A stretch of DNA of 64,000 nucleotides. Origin: Bacteriovoracaceae bacterium UBA6144 (GTDB taxonomy: Bacteria; Bdellovibrionota; Bacteriovoracia; Bacteriovoracales; Bacteriovoracaceae). The notes under the pieces are model-generated. The model searched no databases, had not been told where the DNA came from, and worked only from the letters and a program-made list of their open reading frames with translations. Position numbers and translations under genes: made by a program. The stretch lies in assembly GCA_002435705.1 (NCBI GenBank), contig DIVA01000093.1, positions 1-64,000 of the forward strand. The letters run 5' to 3'. Of the stretch, positions 34,569 to 43,231 are shown one piece after another. The stretch's first letter is position 1. Each line of letters opens with the position of its first letter.

Positions 34569-34701
34569 AAGAATTTTAAGTCGATGCTTTTATTAAAAGT
34601 GCCTTAAGCCTTAAGAAAAATTACTCTAATTTAAGACAGTAATTATTACAAATAAGATGAAGATAAATATTCTCAATGATCTTCCGTGATAATGACCCGC
34701 C

Positions 34702-35214
34702 ATGAAAAATCTTATCCTTTTTGGTTTGATCTTTGCTCTCCTCTCGCAAGCCTCTTTTGCGGCGACAAGAAGCTTCGCTGAATTGGTACACAACTACCGG
34801 TATGCGGTTATTGTCGAATGGGATCAAGCAGACCCCGCATTTCTGCAAACCGCCGAGAAAGAGTTCCAACAAGGGATAGTTAAACTTCTTGAGGACGGAG
34901 CTTCACCGCAGGACCTCCTTGAAGAAAGTCTATTACTCATCCCGAATGCAACGCTTAAGCGAGAACTCACTGAAGGTGTTGGGCATTACCAGAGCGGGAA
35001 TTTTAGCGAGAAAGAGTTATTGGATTTTGTTTTGCAAAATATATCTTCCATGGAATCCCAAGGCTCTTCTTGGTCACCTGTTGCGAAAGTGGCTCTCGGT
35101 ATCATCGGTGGGTATGCAATTTTTAAAATTTTGATGCTCACGATTTTGTACTGGGATACTGATCCAAACTACGGTCAACCGGGTGATCCACCGCCCATTC
35201 CTAAAAGTATTTGA
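34702..35214 (+). CDS. Exported protein with C-terminal membrane helix
   Basis: The 170-residue product has a signal peptide (about 1-20, SQASFAA), a helical middle part, and a hydrophobic segment near 130-150 (VALGIIGGYAIFKILML) followed by a Pro-rich tail ending GQPGDPPPIPKSI. No family is recognised. No ribosome site is seen; a GATAAT hexamer lies eight bases before the ATG, so the message may have almost no leader. Confidence 0.68.
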   Translation: MKNLILFGLIFALLSQASFAATRSFAELVHNYRYAVIVEWDQADPAFLQTAEKEFQQGIVKLLEDGASPQDLLEESLLLIPNATLKRELTEGVGHYQSGNFSEKELLDFVLQNISSMESQGSSWSPVAKVALGIIGGYAIFKILMLTILYWDTDPNYGQPGDPPPIPKSI

Positions 35215-35269
35215 AGAAAAAATGATTGTTCAGTCCTGACTGCTCTTCTTGCCCCGATCATCTCATCCA

Positions 35270-35298
35270 AAATAAAAAGGCCCGCTTATGCAGGCCTT
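35270..35298 (-). terminator. Terminator of tRNA-His
   Basis: On the minus strand a nine-base-pair stem (AAGGCCTGC with GCGGGCCTT, one G-U pair) with loop ATAA is followed by a T-rich run. It lies 18 bases past the tRNA 3' end. Confidence 0.75.
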
Positions 35299-35315
35299 CG
35301 AGTTTTAAAATTAGA

Positions 35316-35392
35316 TGGGGTGACCGACGGGGCTCGAACCCGCGACAACCAGAATCACAATCTGGCGCTCTACCAACTGAACTACGGTCACC
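35316..35392 (-). tRNA. tRNA-His (anticodon GTG)
   Basis: The minus strand folds as a full cloverleaf: acceptor stem GTGACCG/CGGTCAC, D arm AGTTCAGTTGGTAGAGC, anticodon loop TTGTGAT with anticodon GTG, and T arm GGGTTCGAGCCCC. The extra 5' G(-1) opposite C73, the hallmark of tRNA-His, is present, and CCA is encoded. It is a single isolated tRNA gene with its own promoter and terminator. Confidence 0.97.
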
Positions 35393-35410
35393 ACAAAATT
35401 GAGCCCTAGT

Positions 35411-35438
35411 TGTATAATGTCGCGCCGCGCAAGGTCAA
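35411..35438 (-). promoter_or_regulatory. Promoter of tRNA-His
   Basis: TTGACC (35438-35433) and TATACA (35416-35411) are 16 bases apart on the minus strand. Transcription would start about 12 bases before the mature tRNA 5' end. Confidence 0.6.
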
Positions 35439-35451
35439 GTGAAACATGCGT

Positions 35452-35479
35452 TTGACCCAAATCAGCATCGCCTTATAAT
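35452..35479 (+). promoter_or_regulatory. Promoter giving a leaderless message
   Basis: TTGACC (35452-35457) and a perfect TATAAT (35474-35479) are 16 bases apart. The -10 box ends six bases before ATG 35486, so the start of transcription should coincide with the start codon. No Shine-Dalgarno sequence is present. Confidence 0.6.
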
Positions 35480-35485
35480 AGATAA

Positions 35486-36091
35486 ATGAAAACAACTCTC
35501 TATTTTCTCATCAGTCTACTTTCTCTGGCCACACTCTCTGCTTTCGCTCAGCAGATCGGTGCCACCGCCCTGCCACTCTCGACCACACGGATTGGTTTAG
35601 AGGCCGGAGGTTATTTTAATCGTGGGGCTTCGACCGGTGCCTTTGTGCGTGCCATGAGAAATTTTGGAACTCGCAACGCCTTTGAACTGGGAGCTGGTGG
35701 CGCAACAGGAGATCGCGGCTCGCGCGCCCTAATGGCGGTCCGTCGGGAAGTTATGCGTGAAGACATCCATGCTCCTTCTATGTCTCTGCGTTTCAGTGGT
35801 GAGTCTTACGGGGATAGTGAGCTGTCGCGCCGAAACGCTGCGGGCCTGGGTCTTCTGGTCTCCAAAGGATTCGTGGCCGGTCATCAAGAATTTTATTCCT
35901 TTCTTCAGCCACGCATGCAGGTGGCTGCAGAATCAGCAAGTAATGAGTTCGTCATGGTTTCAGCACTTACCATGGGGGTAAATGCGAATCTGGGATCTCG
36001 CTCACGTCCCTGGATCGCTTCTCTTGAGTATGATCAAGGACTAGAAAATGCCGGCAGCTCATTTATGATTGGCATCGCAACTGATCTTTAG
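35486..36091 (+). CDS. Outer-membrane beta-barrel-like exported protein
   Basis: The 201-residue product has a signal peptide (about 1-20, SAFAQQ) and a Gly/Ala-rich mature part with alternating strands (RIGLEAGGYFN, AFELGAGGA, PWIASLEYDQ, SSFMIGIATDL), consistent with a small outer-membrane barrel. A strong promoter lies directly before the ATG. The HAD phosphatase gene starts eight bases after its stop, so the two are probably co-transcribed. Confidence 0.68.
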   Translation: MKTTLYFLISLLSLATLSAFAQQIGATALPLSTTRIGLEAGGYFNRGASTGAFVRAMRNFGTRNAFELGAGGATGDRGSRALMAVRREVMREDIHAPSMSLRFSGESYGDSELSRRNAAGLGLLVSKGFVAGHQEFYSFLQPRMQVAAESASNEFVMVSALTMGVNANLGSRSRPWIASLEYDQGLENAGSSFMIGIATDL

Positions 36092-36098
36092 GAACCCC

Positions 36099-36842
36099 AT
36101 GACACTTAAAATAGTTTTCTCTGATTTCGACGGAACTCTTACACTTGAGAATAGACAGCTCACCTCCACTTTTTTTGATATTCTTTCACATCTACGTGAA
36201 CACGAACAAGAATTGGTGATTGTTTCTGGCCGCTCTCTTTCGTGGGGCCATTTTTTTCTCACGCACTTTAATGAGCTCAACTACGCCATCATGGAAGGCG
36301 GTGGCGTGATTCTTAAGCGCGGCAAGGGTGGTTTTATAGAAGAGTATCCTCTCGTGGCTGAAGGAGAATTACAGCACTTGGCCGATACCACAGAGGAGCT
36401 TAAACGGATTTTCCCCAACTGCCCCTTGTCGGTGGACTCCTATGGCCGCAAAACAGATCGCGCCATCGAATTCGAACTCATGCAAGACGAAGAGATTAAC
36501 CAGGTCATCCAGTTTTTAAATTCTCGTAAGATTAGTTACTCTAAGTCGAATGTGCATATCAATTTCTGGAGTGGGGAAATCTCGAAGTTTTTAGGTGTGA
36601 AAAAATTCTTAGAAGACTTTAGACCTGATGTCGCTATGGAGCACTCGGTTTTTTTTGGTGACGCTCCTAACGACCAGAGTATGTTTGAGCTCTTTGAGCA
36701 CTCGGTGGGTGTTTCGAACATCAAGCACTGCCTTCATCGCTTGACTCATAAGCCCAGTATTATCCTCGAAGGGGAGGAGAACGCCGGGCCTTTTGGAGTG
36801 CTCAACTACGTGAAGAAGTTTAATCTCTCTCACTCCAACTAA
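36099..36842 (+). CDS. HAD-superfamily phosphatase (type IIB)
   Basis: The 247-residue protein has HAD motif I at the N-terminus (FSDFDGTLT, with both Asp), motif II in VIVSGRS and motif IV in FFGDAPNDQSMF, with a type-IIB cap between. This pattern is shared by sugar and phosphoglycolate-type phosphatases such as Cof and mannosyl-3-phosphoglycerate phosphatase. The exact substrate is unknown. ATG 36099 with GGA upstream is preferred over the in-frame start at 36069, inside the preceding gene. Confidence 0.85.
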   Translation: MTLKIVFSDFDGTLTLENRQLTSTFFDILSHLREHEQELVIVSGRSLSWGHFFLTHFNELNYAIMEGGGVILKRGKGGFIEEYPLVAEGELQHLADTTEELKRIFPNCPLSVDSYGRKTDRAIEFELMQDEEINQVIQFLNSRKISYSKSNVHINFWSGEISKFLGVKKFLEDFRPDVAMEHSVFFGDAPNDQSMFELFEHSVGVSNIKHCLHRLTHKPSIILEGEENAGPFGVLNYVKKFNLSHSN

Positions 36843-36970
36843 GTTCATAAAAGTTCACCAGCCAGCATTTCGAGGCATCGTCACTGGTAACTAACTCATT
36901 TTTCTTATCTAGTTATTTCGGATGAGCTCACTATAACTCTACGTTTAATCGAACCTCCACAGTTCATCCG

Positions 36971-36976
36971 TATAAT
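36971..36976 (+). promoter_or_regulatory. -10 box of the HD-GYP gene
   Basis: A perfect TATAAT ends nine bases before ATG 36986, leaving a leader of about three bases. The -35 region is poor (TCGAAC at 36949). No Shine-Dalgarno sequence precedes the start codon. Confidence 0.4.
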
Positions 36977-36985
36977 CGTCATCCC

Positions 36986-37954
36986 ATGACAAATAAATTA
37001 TTTCCTGTGTCTTTGAGTTACATGTTCCGTTATAAGGGCCCTCTCCCCTTCGACGTTTTTATTGAGCGCCATCCAGGAAAATTCACACGCATTCATCGCC
37101 AGCATGAGATGTATGATCCGGAACAACTCTCTCACTTTGAGGTCAAGGGGGGAGAGCTCTTTGTCGATGAAGGTCAGCTTCCGGAGTTCAACAGCTTCTT
37201 GAGTTCCTTGCTGGAGCAATCACTAGTTTCTTCGGAGAAGCTTGAGTCAAGTGAGGCTACCGAGATCATGGCGCTAGGGCTGGATCTTACGTTCCAGGCG
37301 ATCATCAACCAAACAGATGTATTAAATGATAACCTAAAAAATGCAAATTTATATGTGAAGAGCTGCTTAAACCTTTTGAGTCAAGACTCTAGCAACGGGA
37401 TAGATATCTACCTCGCGATTGCTCAGGACGCCTCTCTACTGAAGCATTCATTTCACGTGATGCTGCTCTCATTAGCGATTGCTCAAAAATCCGGCTACAC
37501 TACAGAAAAAGTCTTGGCTCCGATCGGGGTTGGGGCTTTCTTGCATGACATCGGTCACTCTCGCATCGATCAGGACATCTTACTCAAGCAGCGTCTCACG
37601 CCTAAAGAGTGGGATATCATCAAAGATCATCCCCACCTCGGGCTAAAAATGATCGATCACTTTGAGGGGCTCTCGCATGAGGTCCGCTCCATCATTTTAC
37701 AACACCACGAATACTGCAACGGAAGAGGATATCCTAATCGTCTCACTCAGACTCAGATCTTTCCTCCGGCCCGCTTGGTGGCTGTCGCAGACGTCTTCAG
37801 TTCTCTCACCATGAAAACACACTATCGCAGTGTGTTCTATAGTCCACGAGATGCCATCAATATCATGAAGACTGACCTCGGCCACTTCGATCCGCTCTAC
37901 TTGGATTCACTCCAGCAAGTGTTCGTGAAACCTAAAAAGAAAATAGCCTCTTGA
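36986..37954 (+). CDS. HD-GYP domain protein (cyclic-di-GMP phosphodiesterase type)
   Basis: The 322-residue protein has an unassigned N-terminal region (1-130) and an HD-GYP domain (about 140-315) with HDIGHSRID, DHPHLGLKM, LQHHEYCNGRGYP and ADVFSSLT. The HD pair, the HH pair and GYP are all present, so it is probably active and splits c-di-GMP. No receiver domain is present. It converges on the RluA gene and shares an inverted repeat with it at the stops. Confidence 0.93.
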   Translation: MTNKLFPVSLSYMFRYKGPLPFDVFIERHPGKFTRIHRQHEMYDPEQLSHFEVKGGELFVDEGQLPEFNSFLSSLLEQSLVSSEKLESSEATEIMALGLDLTFQAIINQTDVLNDNLKNANLYVKSCLNLLSQDSSNGIDIYLAIAQDASLLKHSFHVMLLSLAIAQKSGYTTEKVLAPIGVGAFLHDIGHSRIDQDILLKQRLTPKEWDIIKDHPHLGLKMIDHFEGLSHEVRSIILQHHEYCNGRGYPNRLTQTQIFPPARLVAVADVFSSLTMKTHYRSVFYSPRDAINIMKTDLGHFDPLYLDSLQQVFVKPKKKIAS

Positions 37955-37981
37955 ATGCCACCTGCTCTCAGCGAGGCTATT
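37942..37981 (-). terminator. Inverted repeat at convergent gene ends, terminator of the RluA gene
   Basis: AATAGCCTC (37942-37950) and GAGGCTATT (37973-37981) are perfect nine-base arms around a 22-base loop. On the minus strand the hairpin is followed by TTTCTTTTT, a plausible terminator for the RluA gene. It covers the stop codons of both flanking genes. Confidence 0.5.
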
Positions 37982-39044
37982 GCCAAGACAGAAGCGCCTC
38001 TTCAATTTTGGCTTCAATGATTTGCGGATCCAGTTGGTGGGCTTCGAGCCATGCCTTAAGATCCAAGGGGAGCGGGGCCCGGAAGGTCGTAACTGTTTGC
38101 GCTGAAGGGTAGGGCACCTTTAAGGCTAAGGCGTGCAGCGCCTGACGAGGGATCTCCATCAGCTCGTGATCCTCGGGCGTGGCTAGTTTGTCTTTAAAGC
38201 GCATGAAGATGGTGGGGTCTCCGTTGTACATCTTATCGCCCAAGAGCGGGTAGCCGTGAGCTGCAGCGTGCAGGCGGATCTGGTGCTGGCGACCCGATTT
38301 AGGAAAAGCCAAGGCCAGGGTGTAACTTTCGCTTTGATGAATCATCCAGAACTCAGTCTCAGCCTCTTTACCTTCAATTGCGTGCTTGTCATGCCACTGG
38401 TGCATGCCGCGTGGGATCCCGGGCCTCTCGCCTAAGCGTTCTTCGGCTCGAAAGGGCATCGTCGTTTTTTGAGTATTATGCTTTGAAATCAAAAAGTAGC
38501 ACTTGCGAATTTTATCTGCTTCGAACATCTCTGAAATGAGGTTGGCGACTTTTGTTTCCTTACCTAAGAGCAACACACCACTGGTCTCCCGATCCAGTCG
38601 ATGGATCGAATGAATAACTTTGTCGTGAATGGTCGAGAAGTAAGTGGTCGCGACATAGAAGAGGTGGCGCCCGGCTGGGTGGGTGGTCATAAAGGCCGGT
38701 TTGTTGCAAACGATCAGCCCTGAGTCCTCAAAGATCACCTCAGGCACAGCAGAAAGGTCTAAGGGTTTTCCCATCCACTCTTCGTCTTCTAACTCCGGTG
38801 TGTTGTGGGTAGTGATCTTGACGGATTCTTTGTGATGCACTTTCGTGGAGGGCTTGTGGGGAGGCTTGCGCCCGGAAATTTCGACGTCGCCTTTTTCAAT
38901 CTTCTTCTTCAGAAACTCCCGCGAGAGCGTGGGCATGTAGAGATGAATGAAACTGTCGAGGCGCATGCCTTCGTGCTCCGGTTCAACAGGATATTCTGCT
39001 GTAAACCGGTCAGCACGAAAACTCTTTTTAATTTCTGGATTCAT
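37977..39044 (-). CDS. RluA-family pseudouridine synthase with S4 domain
   Basis: The 355-residue protein has an S4 RNA-binding domain (about 24-75, RLDSFIHLYMPTLSREFLKK) and a pseudouridine synthase domain with the catalytic Asp in HRLDRETSGVLLL and KSGRQHQIRLHA. It modifies uridines in rRNA or tRNA; which site cannot be told (RluC/RluD type). It follows prkA in the same direction with two bases between, so both are probably on one message. Confidence 0.92.
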   Translation of the reverse strand: MNPEIKKSFRADRFTAEYPVEPEHEGMRLDSFIHLYMPTLSREFLKKKIEKGDVEISGRKPPHKPSTKVHHKESVKITTHNTPELEDEEWMGKPLDLSAVPEVIFEDSGLIVCNKPAFMTTHPAGRHLFYVATTYFSTIHDKVIHSIHRLDRETSGVLLLGKETKVANLISEMFEADKIRKCYFLISKHNTQKTTMPFRAEERLGERPGIPRGMHQWHDKHAIEGKEAETEFWMIHQSESYTLALAFPKSGRQHQIRLHAAAHGYPLLGDKMYNGDPTIFMRFKDKLATPEDHELMEIPRQALHALALKVPYPSAQTVTTFRAPLPLDLKAWLEAHQLDPQIIEAKIEEALLSWQ

Positions 39045-39046
39045 TA

Positions 39047-41239
39047 CTAATGGCTATATCTCTTTTTTAGCAGATATTGAACCAAAGTTATGCAGCCTTC
39101 TTTCGTATACCCATATTTATTCACCATTCCATTCACAATGTTTTGGATGAGTGTTCTATTTTCAGGCGTCAGAGAGCTGGATTTCATCCCCGAGCGAGTC
39201 TCTTCTAAAAAGAGCACTAAATTTTTCGCAGCTTTAGAAATCATTTTTGCCTGCTCTTTGCGAAAGCTCTCTTGCAGAAGGCGCACGATATCATCAAACA
39301 CATCGGCATAGGAGATGGGTCTTCCCGGATTATCTAGGGCATAAGCGCCTAGGCGTGCAATGAGGTTGGAGCGAAAGCGTTCAGGCGTATCATTTAGACC
39401 TACATTACCTTCAAATTCTTTAACGAAATAGCTATCTGGGACTTCAAATTTTCCCGTCACATTGTTTTTAACTTTTTCGCCTTTGATCATGGCATTGATT
39501 TGTACGATGTATTTGCCCAGATACTCCTCATAACTGCGCTCATCCACAAGACCCAAAGATTCACGAACCTCAAGGTCAAGGAGATCAAGCTGATAGGCTT
39601 CGATCATATCCACGTGCTGGCGTGGATGATGGTATTGTCCTTGAGGAGTAATATTGAGAAAATCAAAATCTTGTTTTTTTTCTGATAACTCGCGCAGAGC
39701 TTCGAGGACTTCGACAAAAGTCACCTGTGAGTGCTGGTCCGCTAGATCATAAATTAGATTCTTCACATCACGGGGAGAAATCCCAAATTTACCTTCATAC
39801 ATCGGATCATTTTCGTATTCACGCGCAATCGTCTCGATCCCAGCTTTGAGGATCTGCTTCGATTCACCGTCTAGGTGTTCGGGAGTTTCCCCATGGGCGT
39901 AGAGCAGAGATTTCTCAAGGGGTGAGAGTTCCTCGGCGATCTTACCTAGGCGCTCTTCGGCGTAGGTGCGAAAGCTTGGTGCTCGCATACGACTCATCAC
40001 CGCCCAGAGACAAAGGGTGTCGAGCGCATGGGGTTCAAAGCGTGATTTGTCGGACACGTTTCTTACTTGCTCTTGGTAGATCTTGGCTTCATCGGTGTAG
40101 CTCATTAAGTATGGTGCACGGATGAAAGTGAAGCGACCTTTAAAGCTATTGAAGTCAGGGTGTTGTTTAAAGGCAGAAAAGTGAATTTCGTTGGAACTTC
40201 CGATGAAAAAAATATCGAGTTCCGTGAGGATGCCGCCGATGTTGATCGTGCGCGACTCCATGGTCATTAAAAGATACTTAAACGTGTCCAGTGGCCGCTT
40301 CAGGAGATCAGAGAACTCGAGGATCCCGCGATTGGCGTGCACCACTTCTCCATTCATACTGAAGAGATTGAGTGATTGGAGAGACGGGGGGAGCGATGCC
40401 AGGCGCTTATCCATGGTGATCTGCTGCATGTGAGCGTCTACGTGCAGCTGTGGCTCGATGGTGGTGGCACCTGAAGAGTAACGACGATTGATGAACAGAC
40501 GTTCCACACGGATGTACTTGAAGACTTCTTCAAAATTCCCTTTGTGGTTTTTTAGAAGGGCATCAAAAATCATACGATTGCGCTGTGAAAGGTCTCCATT
40601 CCAGAGATAGGTTTTCTTAACCGCTTCCAAACGATCCGGGTGGTCTTTTAAAGATTTTTCAATCAAGGCCTGGCGAGCTTTCACTGGAATAAGTAGAATG
40701 GGATGATCTTTTAATTCACTCGCCAGAATCGCACTGATATCTTTGTCTTCAAGATAGGCGTAAGAGTTGAGGTTTCTGTCAGTGTTAACTGAGGAAAGTC
40801 CCAGAGAGCCTTTCACAAAGTGATCAATCGGAAATATCCAACTAAAAGTCCACAGGGCACCCGCATCAGTGTTGGCGTACTGCTCAGTGGCCAGCATAAT
40901 TTTTTTGATCATGCTGGATTTAGAAGATCCGTTGGGACCTACTAAAAGAATAAACTTGTTATTAAAACCTTCTTCAATGAAATTTTGAAGGGCGAGGTAT
41001 ATTCGATTTTGTACATGAAATTGACCATGCACAGGGGGAGCATCAGGGTGCTCAAGATTGAAGATGTTAAATCCACCTTGTGGGGAGCGACCGTAGTAAT
41101 CAAACATCTCTTTAAGATAGAGGCAAGACGAACGAGCTTCGCGGTGAGGGTTCTCTAAAAAAATCTTCATGTACTCATCAAATGAGCGAGTCCATGTGGT
41201 TTTACCAACCTCTTTATTTACTTCTTCCATCCATTTCAT
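39047..41239 (-). CDS. prkA: PrkA-family serine protein kinase
   Basis: The 730-residue protein matches PrkA (YeaG): an AAA-type N-terminal domain with Walker A GPNGSSKS near 101-108, and long regions with IEPQLHVDAHMQQI, GEVVHANRGILEFSDLLKRP, FIGSSNEIHF and FTFIRAPYLMSYTDEAKIYQEQ. PrkA proteins are stress-linked kinases or AAA ATPases. Their usual partners YeaH and SpoVR are absent here. ATG 41239 fits the family start (about 20 residues before TRSFDEYMKIFL); the frame stays open to a GTG at 41314, overlapping the divergent FGE-like gene. Confidence 0.92.
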   Translation of the reverse strand: MKWMEEVNKEVGKTTWTRSFDEYMKIFLENPHREARSSCLYLKEMFDYYGRSPQGGFNIFNLEHPDAPPVHGQFHVQNRIYLALQNFIEEGFNNKFILLVGPNGSSKSSMIKKIMLATEQYANTDAGALWTFSWIFPIDHFVKGSLGLSSVNTDRNLNSYAYLEDKDISAILASELKDHPILLIPVKARQALIEKSLKDHPDRLEAVKKTYLWNGDLSQRNRMIFDALLKNHKGNFEEVFKYIRVERLFINRRYSSGATTIEPQLHVDAHMQQITMDKRLASLPPSLQSLNLFSMNGEVVHANRGILEFSDLLKRPLDTFKYLLMTMESRTINIGGILTELDIFFIGSSNEIHFSAFKQHPDFNSFKGRFTFIRAPYLMSYTDEAKIYQEQVRNVSDKSRFEPHALDTLCLWAVMSRMRAPSFRTYAEERLGKIAEELSPLEKSLLYAHGETPEHLDGESKQILKAGIETIAREYENDPMYEGKFGISPRDVKNLIYDLADQHSQVTFVEVLEALRELSEKKQDFDFLNITPQGQYHHPRQHVDMIEAYQLDLLDLEVRESLGLVDERSYEEYLGKYIVQINAMIKGEKVKNNVTGKFEVPDSYFVKEFEGNVGLNDTPERFRSNLIARLGAYALDNPGRPISYADVFDDIVRLLQESFRKEQAKMISKAAKNLVLFLEETRSGMKSSSLTPENRTLIQNIVNGMVNKYGYTKEGCITLVQYLLKKRYSH

Positions 41240-41252
41240 ATAGTCTGATCCC

Positions 41253-42437
41253 GTGAGAAAAAAGGGCCAATCCCTCCCCATTAGTATACCAAAAATTTTG
41301 CTCTCCTTTACCATCGGTGTGGGGGCGGCAGTATTATTCTTACTTTCAAAGAAAATATCTTCCCCTATGTCTCAATCTGAATCAGATCCAAGTTTGACCG
41401 AAGTTGTTCTCTCAGCCATTCCACAGGTCCAAGAGCGCTGGTCAGAGGGGGACATGGAGTCGAATTGGGGATCAGCGAAGTGGACCTGTCGCTCGCTTAA
41501 TAAAAGCGAACATATCTCAAATGGATTTTTTAAATGTCAGCCCGCCTACCTCGACTGTTTCGCTCGTGGTGAAGTAGGTGTCGATCCGCATTTCAAAGTC
41601 AATCTAGGGAAGAAAGAATATCAAGTAAAACTCCGCGAGCTCTCCCCAGGGAGTTTCGGAAAGTGGCTGACTAAGAGTGATCTATTGGATGAGAATCTTC
41701 CTGTTTCAGGTCTACTGGTGCACCTAGAGGTAAAAGATTTGGGTGTATGGCCAGTGATTCTAGAAGACATCTGTCGCGATCAATATCTTCCTCAGCGTTT
41801 TTACTCCTATGGGTCAAGGCCAGAGAAAGGAGAGATTCCACTAGAGATGATGTGGGATAATTTTGGGCGTTTCATTTTTATTGATAAGTATCTTGTCTCG
41901 CGTATGGATTGGGCCCTTTGGAAAAAAAATCCAATTCCTCAAGATCCTGCTCTTCCTATTGTTGGTATTTCAGTCATAGAACAAGAAGCCTATTGTGCAT
42001 CCAGAGATGCCCGCCGTCTCGATGCCCTTTTTTGGGATGCAGCGACCATGACTCCACCTGATTTAAAAAGAGATAAACCTCAGTTTATCACCAAACCATG
42101 GCTTCCTTGGTCTCGTGATCGTCGTGAAACTTTTTTCGAACTTGCTCTCAAGGACCCCAATTGGAGAGCGACCCTCAATGACTGCAAAAAAGCCTACGTT
42201 AAAGAATGCCAAGGGTTTCCCTACCTCCCTTTTGAAATGGATAACATCTCCTGGATGGGTGTTAATCATGTTGTGGGTGGAACTCCGGAGGTCATGAGAA
42301 ACTCTATTGAGGGAGAACTCGTCTACAAGGCATCTTCAAAATTTGAGTCAGCTCGATCGAGTGCGCATCAGTTGGGAGTCAGGAAAGCCGAGGGCATGGA
42401 CTCAGGCTTTCGCTGCTACCGGGAGATTTTTAAGTGA
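41253..42437 (+). CDS. FGE/SUMF1-fold protein lacking the catalytic cysteines
   Basis: The 394-residue product has an N-terminal membrane anchor (about 14-35) and a C-terminal FGE-sulfatase-like domain (about 200-394) with IDKYLVSRMDWALWKKNP, PIVGISVIEQEAYCASRDARRLD and a final GFRCYREIF. In formylglycine-generating enzyme two cysteines sit about 30 residues before the final GFRC; here that stretch reads VYKASSKFESARS without Cys, so it is probably not an oxidase. Start GTG 41253 has no good ribosome site. It is divergent from prkA and overlaps the next gene (GTGA). Confidence 0.72.
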   Translation: MRKKGQSLPISIPKILLSFTIGVGAAVLFLLSKKISSPMSQSESDPSLTEVVLSAIPQVQERWSEGDMESNWGSAKWTCRSLNKSEHISNGFFKCQPAYLDCFARGEVGVDPHFKVNLGKKEYQVKLRELSPGSFGKWLTKSDLLDENLPVSGLLVHLEVKDLGVWPVILEDICRDQYLPQRFYSYGSRPEKGEIPLEMMWDNFGRFIFIDKYLVSRMDWALWKKNPIPQDPALPIVGISVIEQEAYCASRDARRLDALFWDAATMTPPDLKRDKPQFITKPWLPWSRDRRETFFELALKDPNWRATLNDCKKAYVKECQGFPYLPFEMDNISWMGVNHVVGGTPEVMRNSIEGELVYKASSKFESARSSAHQLGVRKAEGMDSGFRCYREIFK

Positions 42438-43231
42438 AAACGCTTATCTCTATCCTATTAATTTTCTTTTTTCATTCAGCACACTCTCATGTGCGGCAAG
42501 ATTGGTTAAGTGTCTACAAGATTACCCAAGAGCATCCAGTCTATCGATCAGGTGAGCCTATTCAAAGACCGGGGGGAACGTATCAGTTACTCATGGTCCT
42601 GCACTTCATTGATGGAGAGGGTAGCACTCAACGAGATTGCATTTGGTATCGACTGCCCCAGGATGAAAACCTCGGGGTACTTAAAGTAATAAGAAATCAA
42701 AAAGAGTGTCGTGATTGGTTAGAGAGTCCAGTATGGGAGATCTCAGATATTAGATCTCTCACTTTTAAACGTGAATCTCAAAAGTTAATTTTTGAATACA
42801 CGACAAAGGAAGCTCAACTAAAGGTCGAGAAATTTGAGTTACTCAATCTTCCCGATAGTCAAACCTTTCAGGCCTTTCAATCCTCCCATCAAAAACGCTC
42901 TATTCGGGGTGTCTTTTTTCTTTCTCCACGATCTACAGCGCAGAGTCTCTCGCTCAAGGTTGCTGCTCTTAGGGATCAGGCAGAATGTTCTTTTACTGAT
43001 GGATCATGCCAGCGCTGCCCTCAAGGGGTTGTGAAGGTGTGGGATGCTGATCGGCCTCATTACAAATGTGGAATTGATCACTGTGGTGAGAAGGGTGAAC
43101 TTGCCTGTTTGCGTGGGTTTGAGTGGAAGCGTGAACGAGAAAAGCCTACTTGCCGATTAAATCCGTGGCATCTGTATTGTCAGCAGGGGCTTCGACTTGA
43201 GTGCGAGGGAGAGCTGGGCTTCTGCCGCTAG
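42434..43231 (+). CDS. Exported protein with Cys-rich C-terminus
   Basis: The 265-residue product has a signal peptide (about 1-18, FFFHSAHSH) and a C-terminal region (about 185-265) with ten or more cysteines, including ECSFTDGSCQRCPQG and CGIDHCGEKGELAC, a pattern of small disulfide-rich domains. Start GTG 42434 overlaps the FGE-like stop. The 3' end overlaps the opposite 5'-nucleotidase-like gene by 86 bases, and the overlap encodes part of its Cys-rich tail. No family is recognised. Confidence 0.7.
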   Translation: MKTLISILLIFFFHSAHSHVRQDWLSVYKITQEHPVYRSGEPIQRPGGTYQLLMVLHFIDGEGSTQRDCIWYRLPQDENLGVLKVIRNQKECRDWLESPVWEISDIRSLTFKRESQKLIFEYTTKEAQLKVEKFELLNLPDSQTFQAFQSSHQKRSIRGVFFLSPRSTAQSLSLKVAALRDQAECSFTDGSCQRCPQGVVKVWDADRPHYKCGIDHCGEKGELACLRGFEWKREREKPTCRLNPWHLYCQQGLRLECEGELGFCR

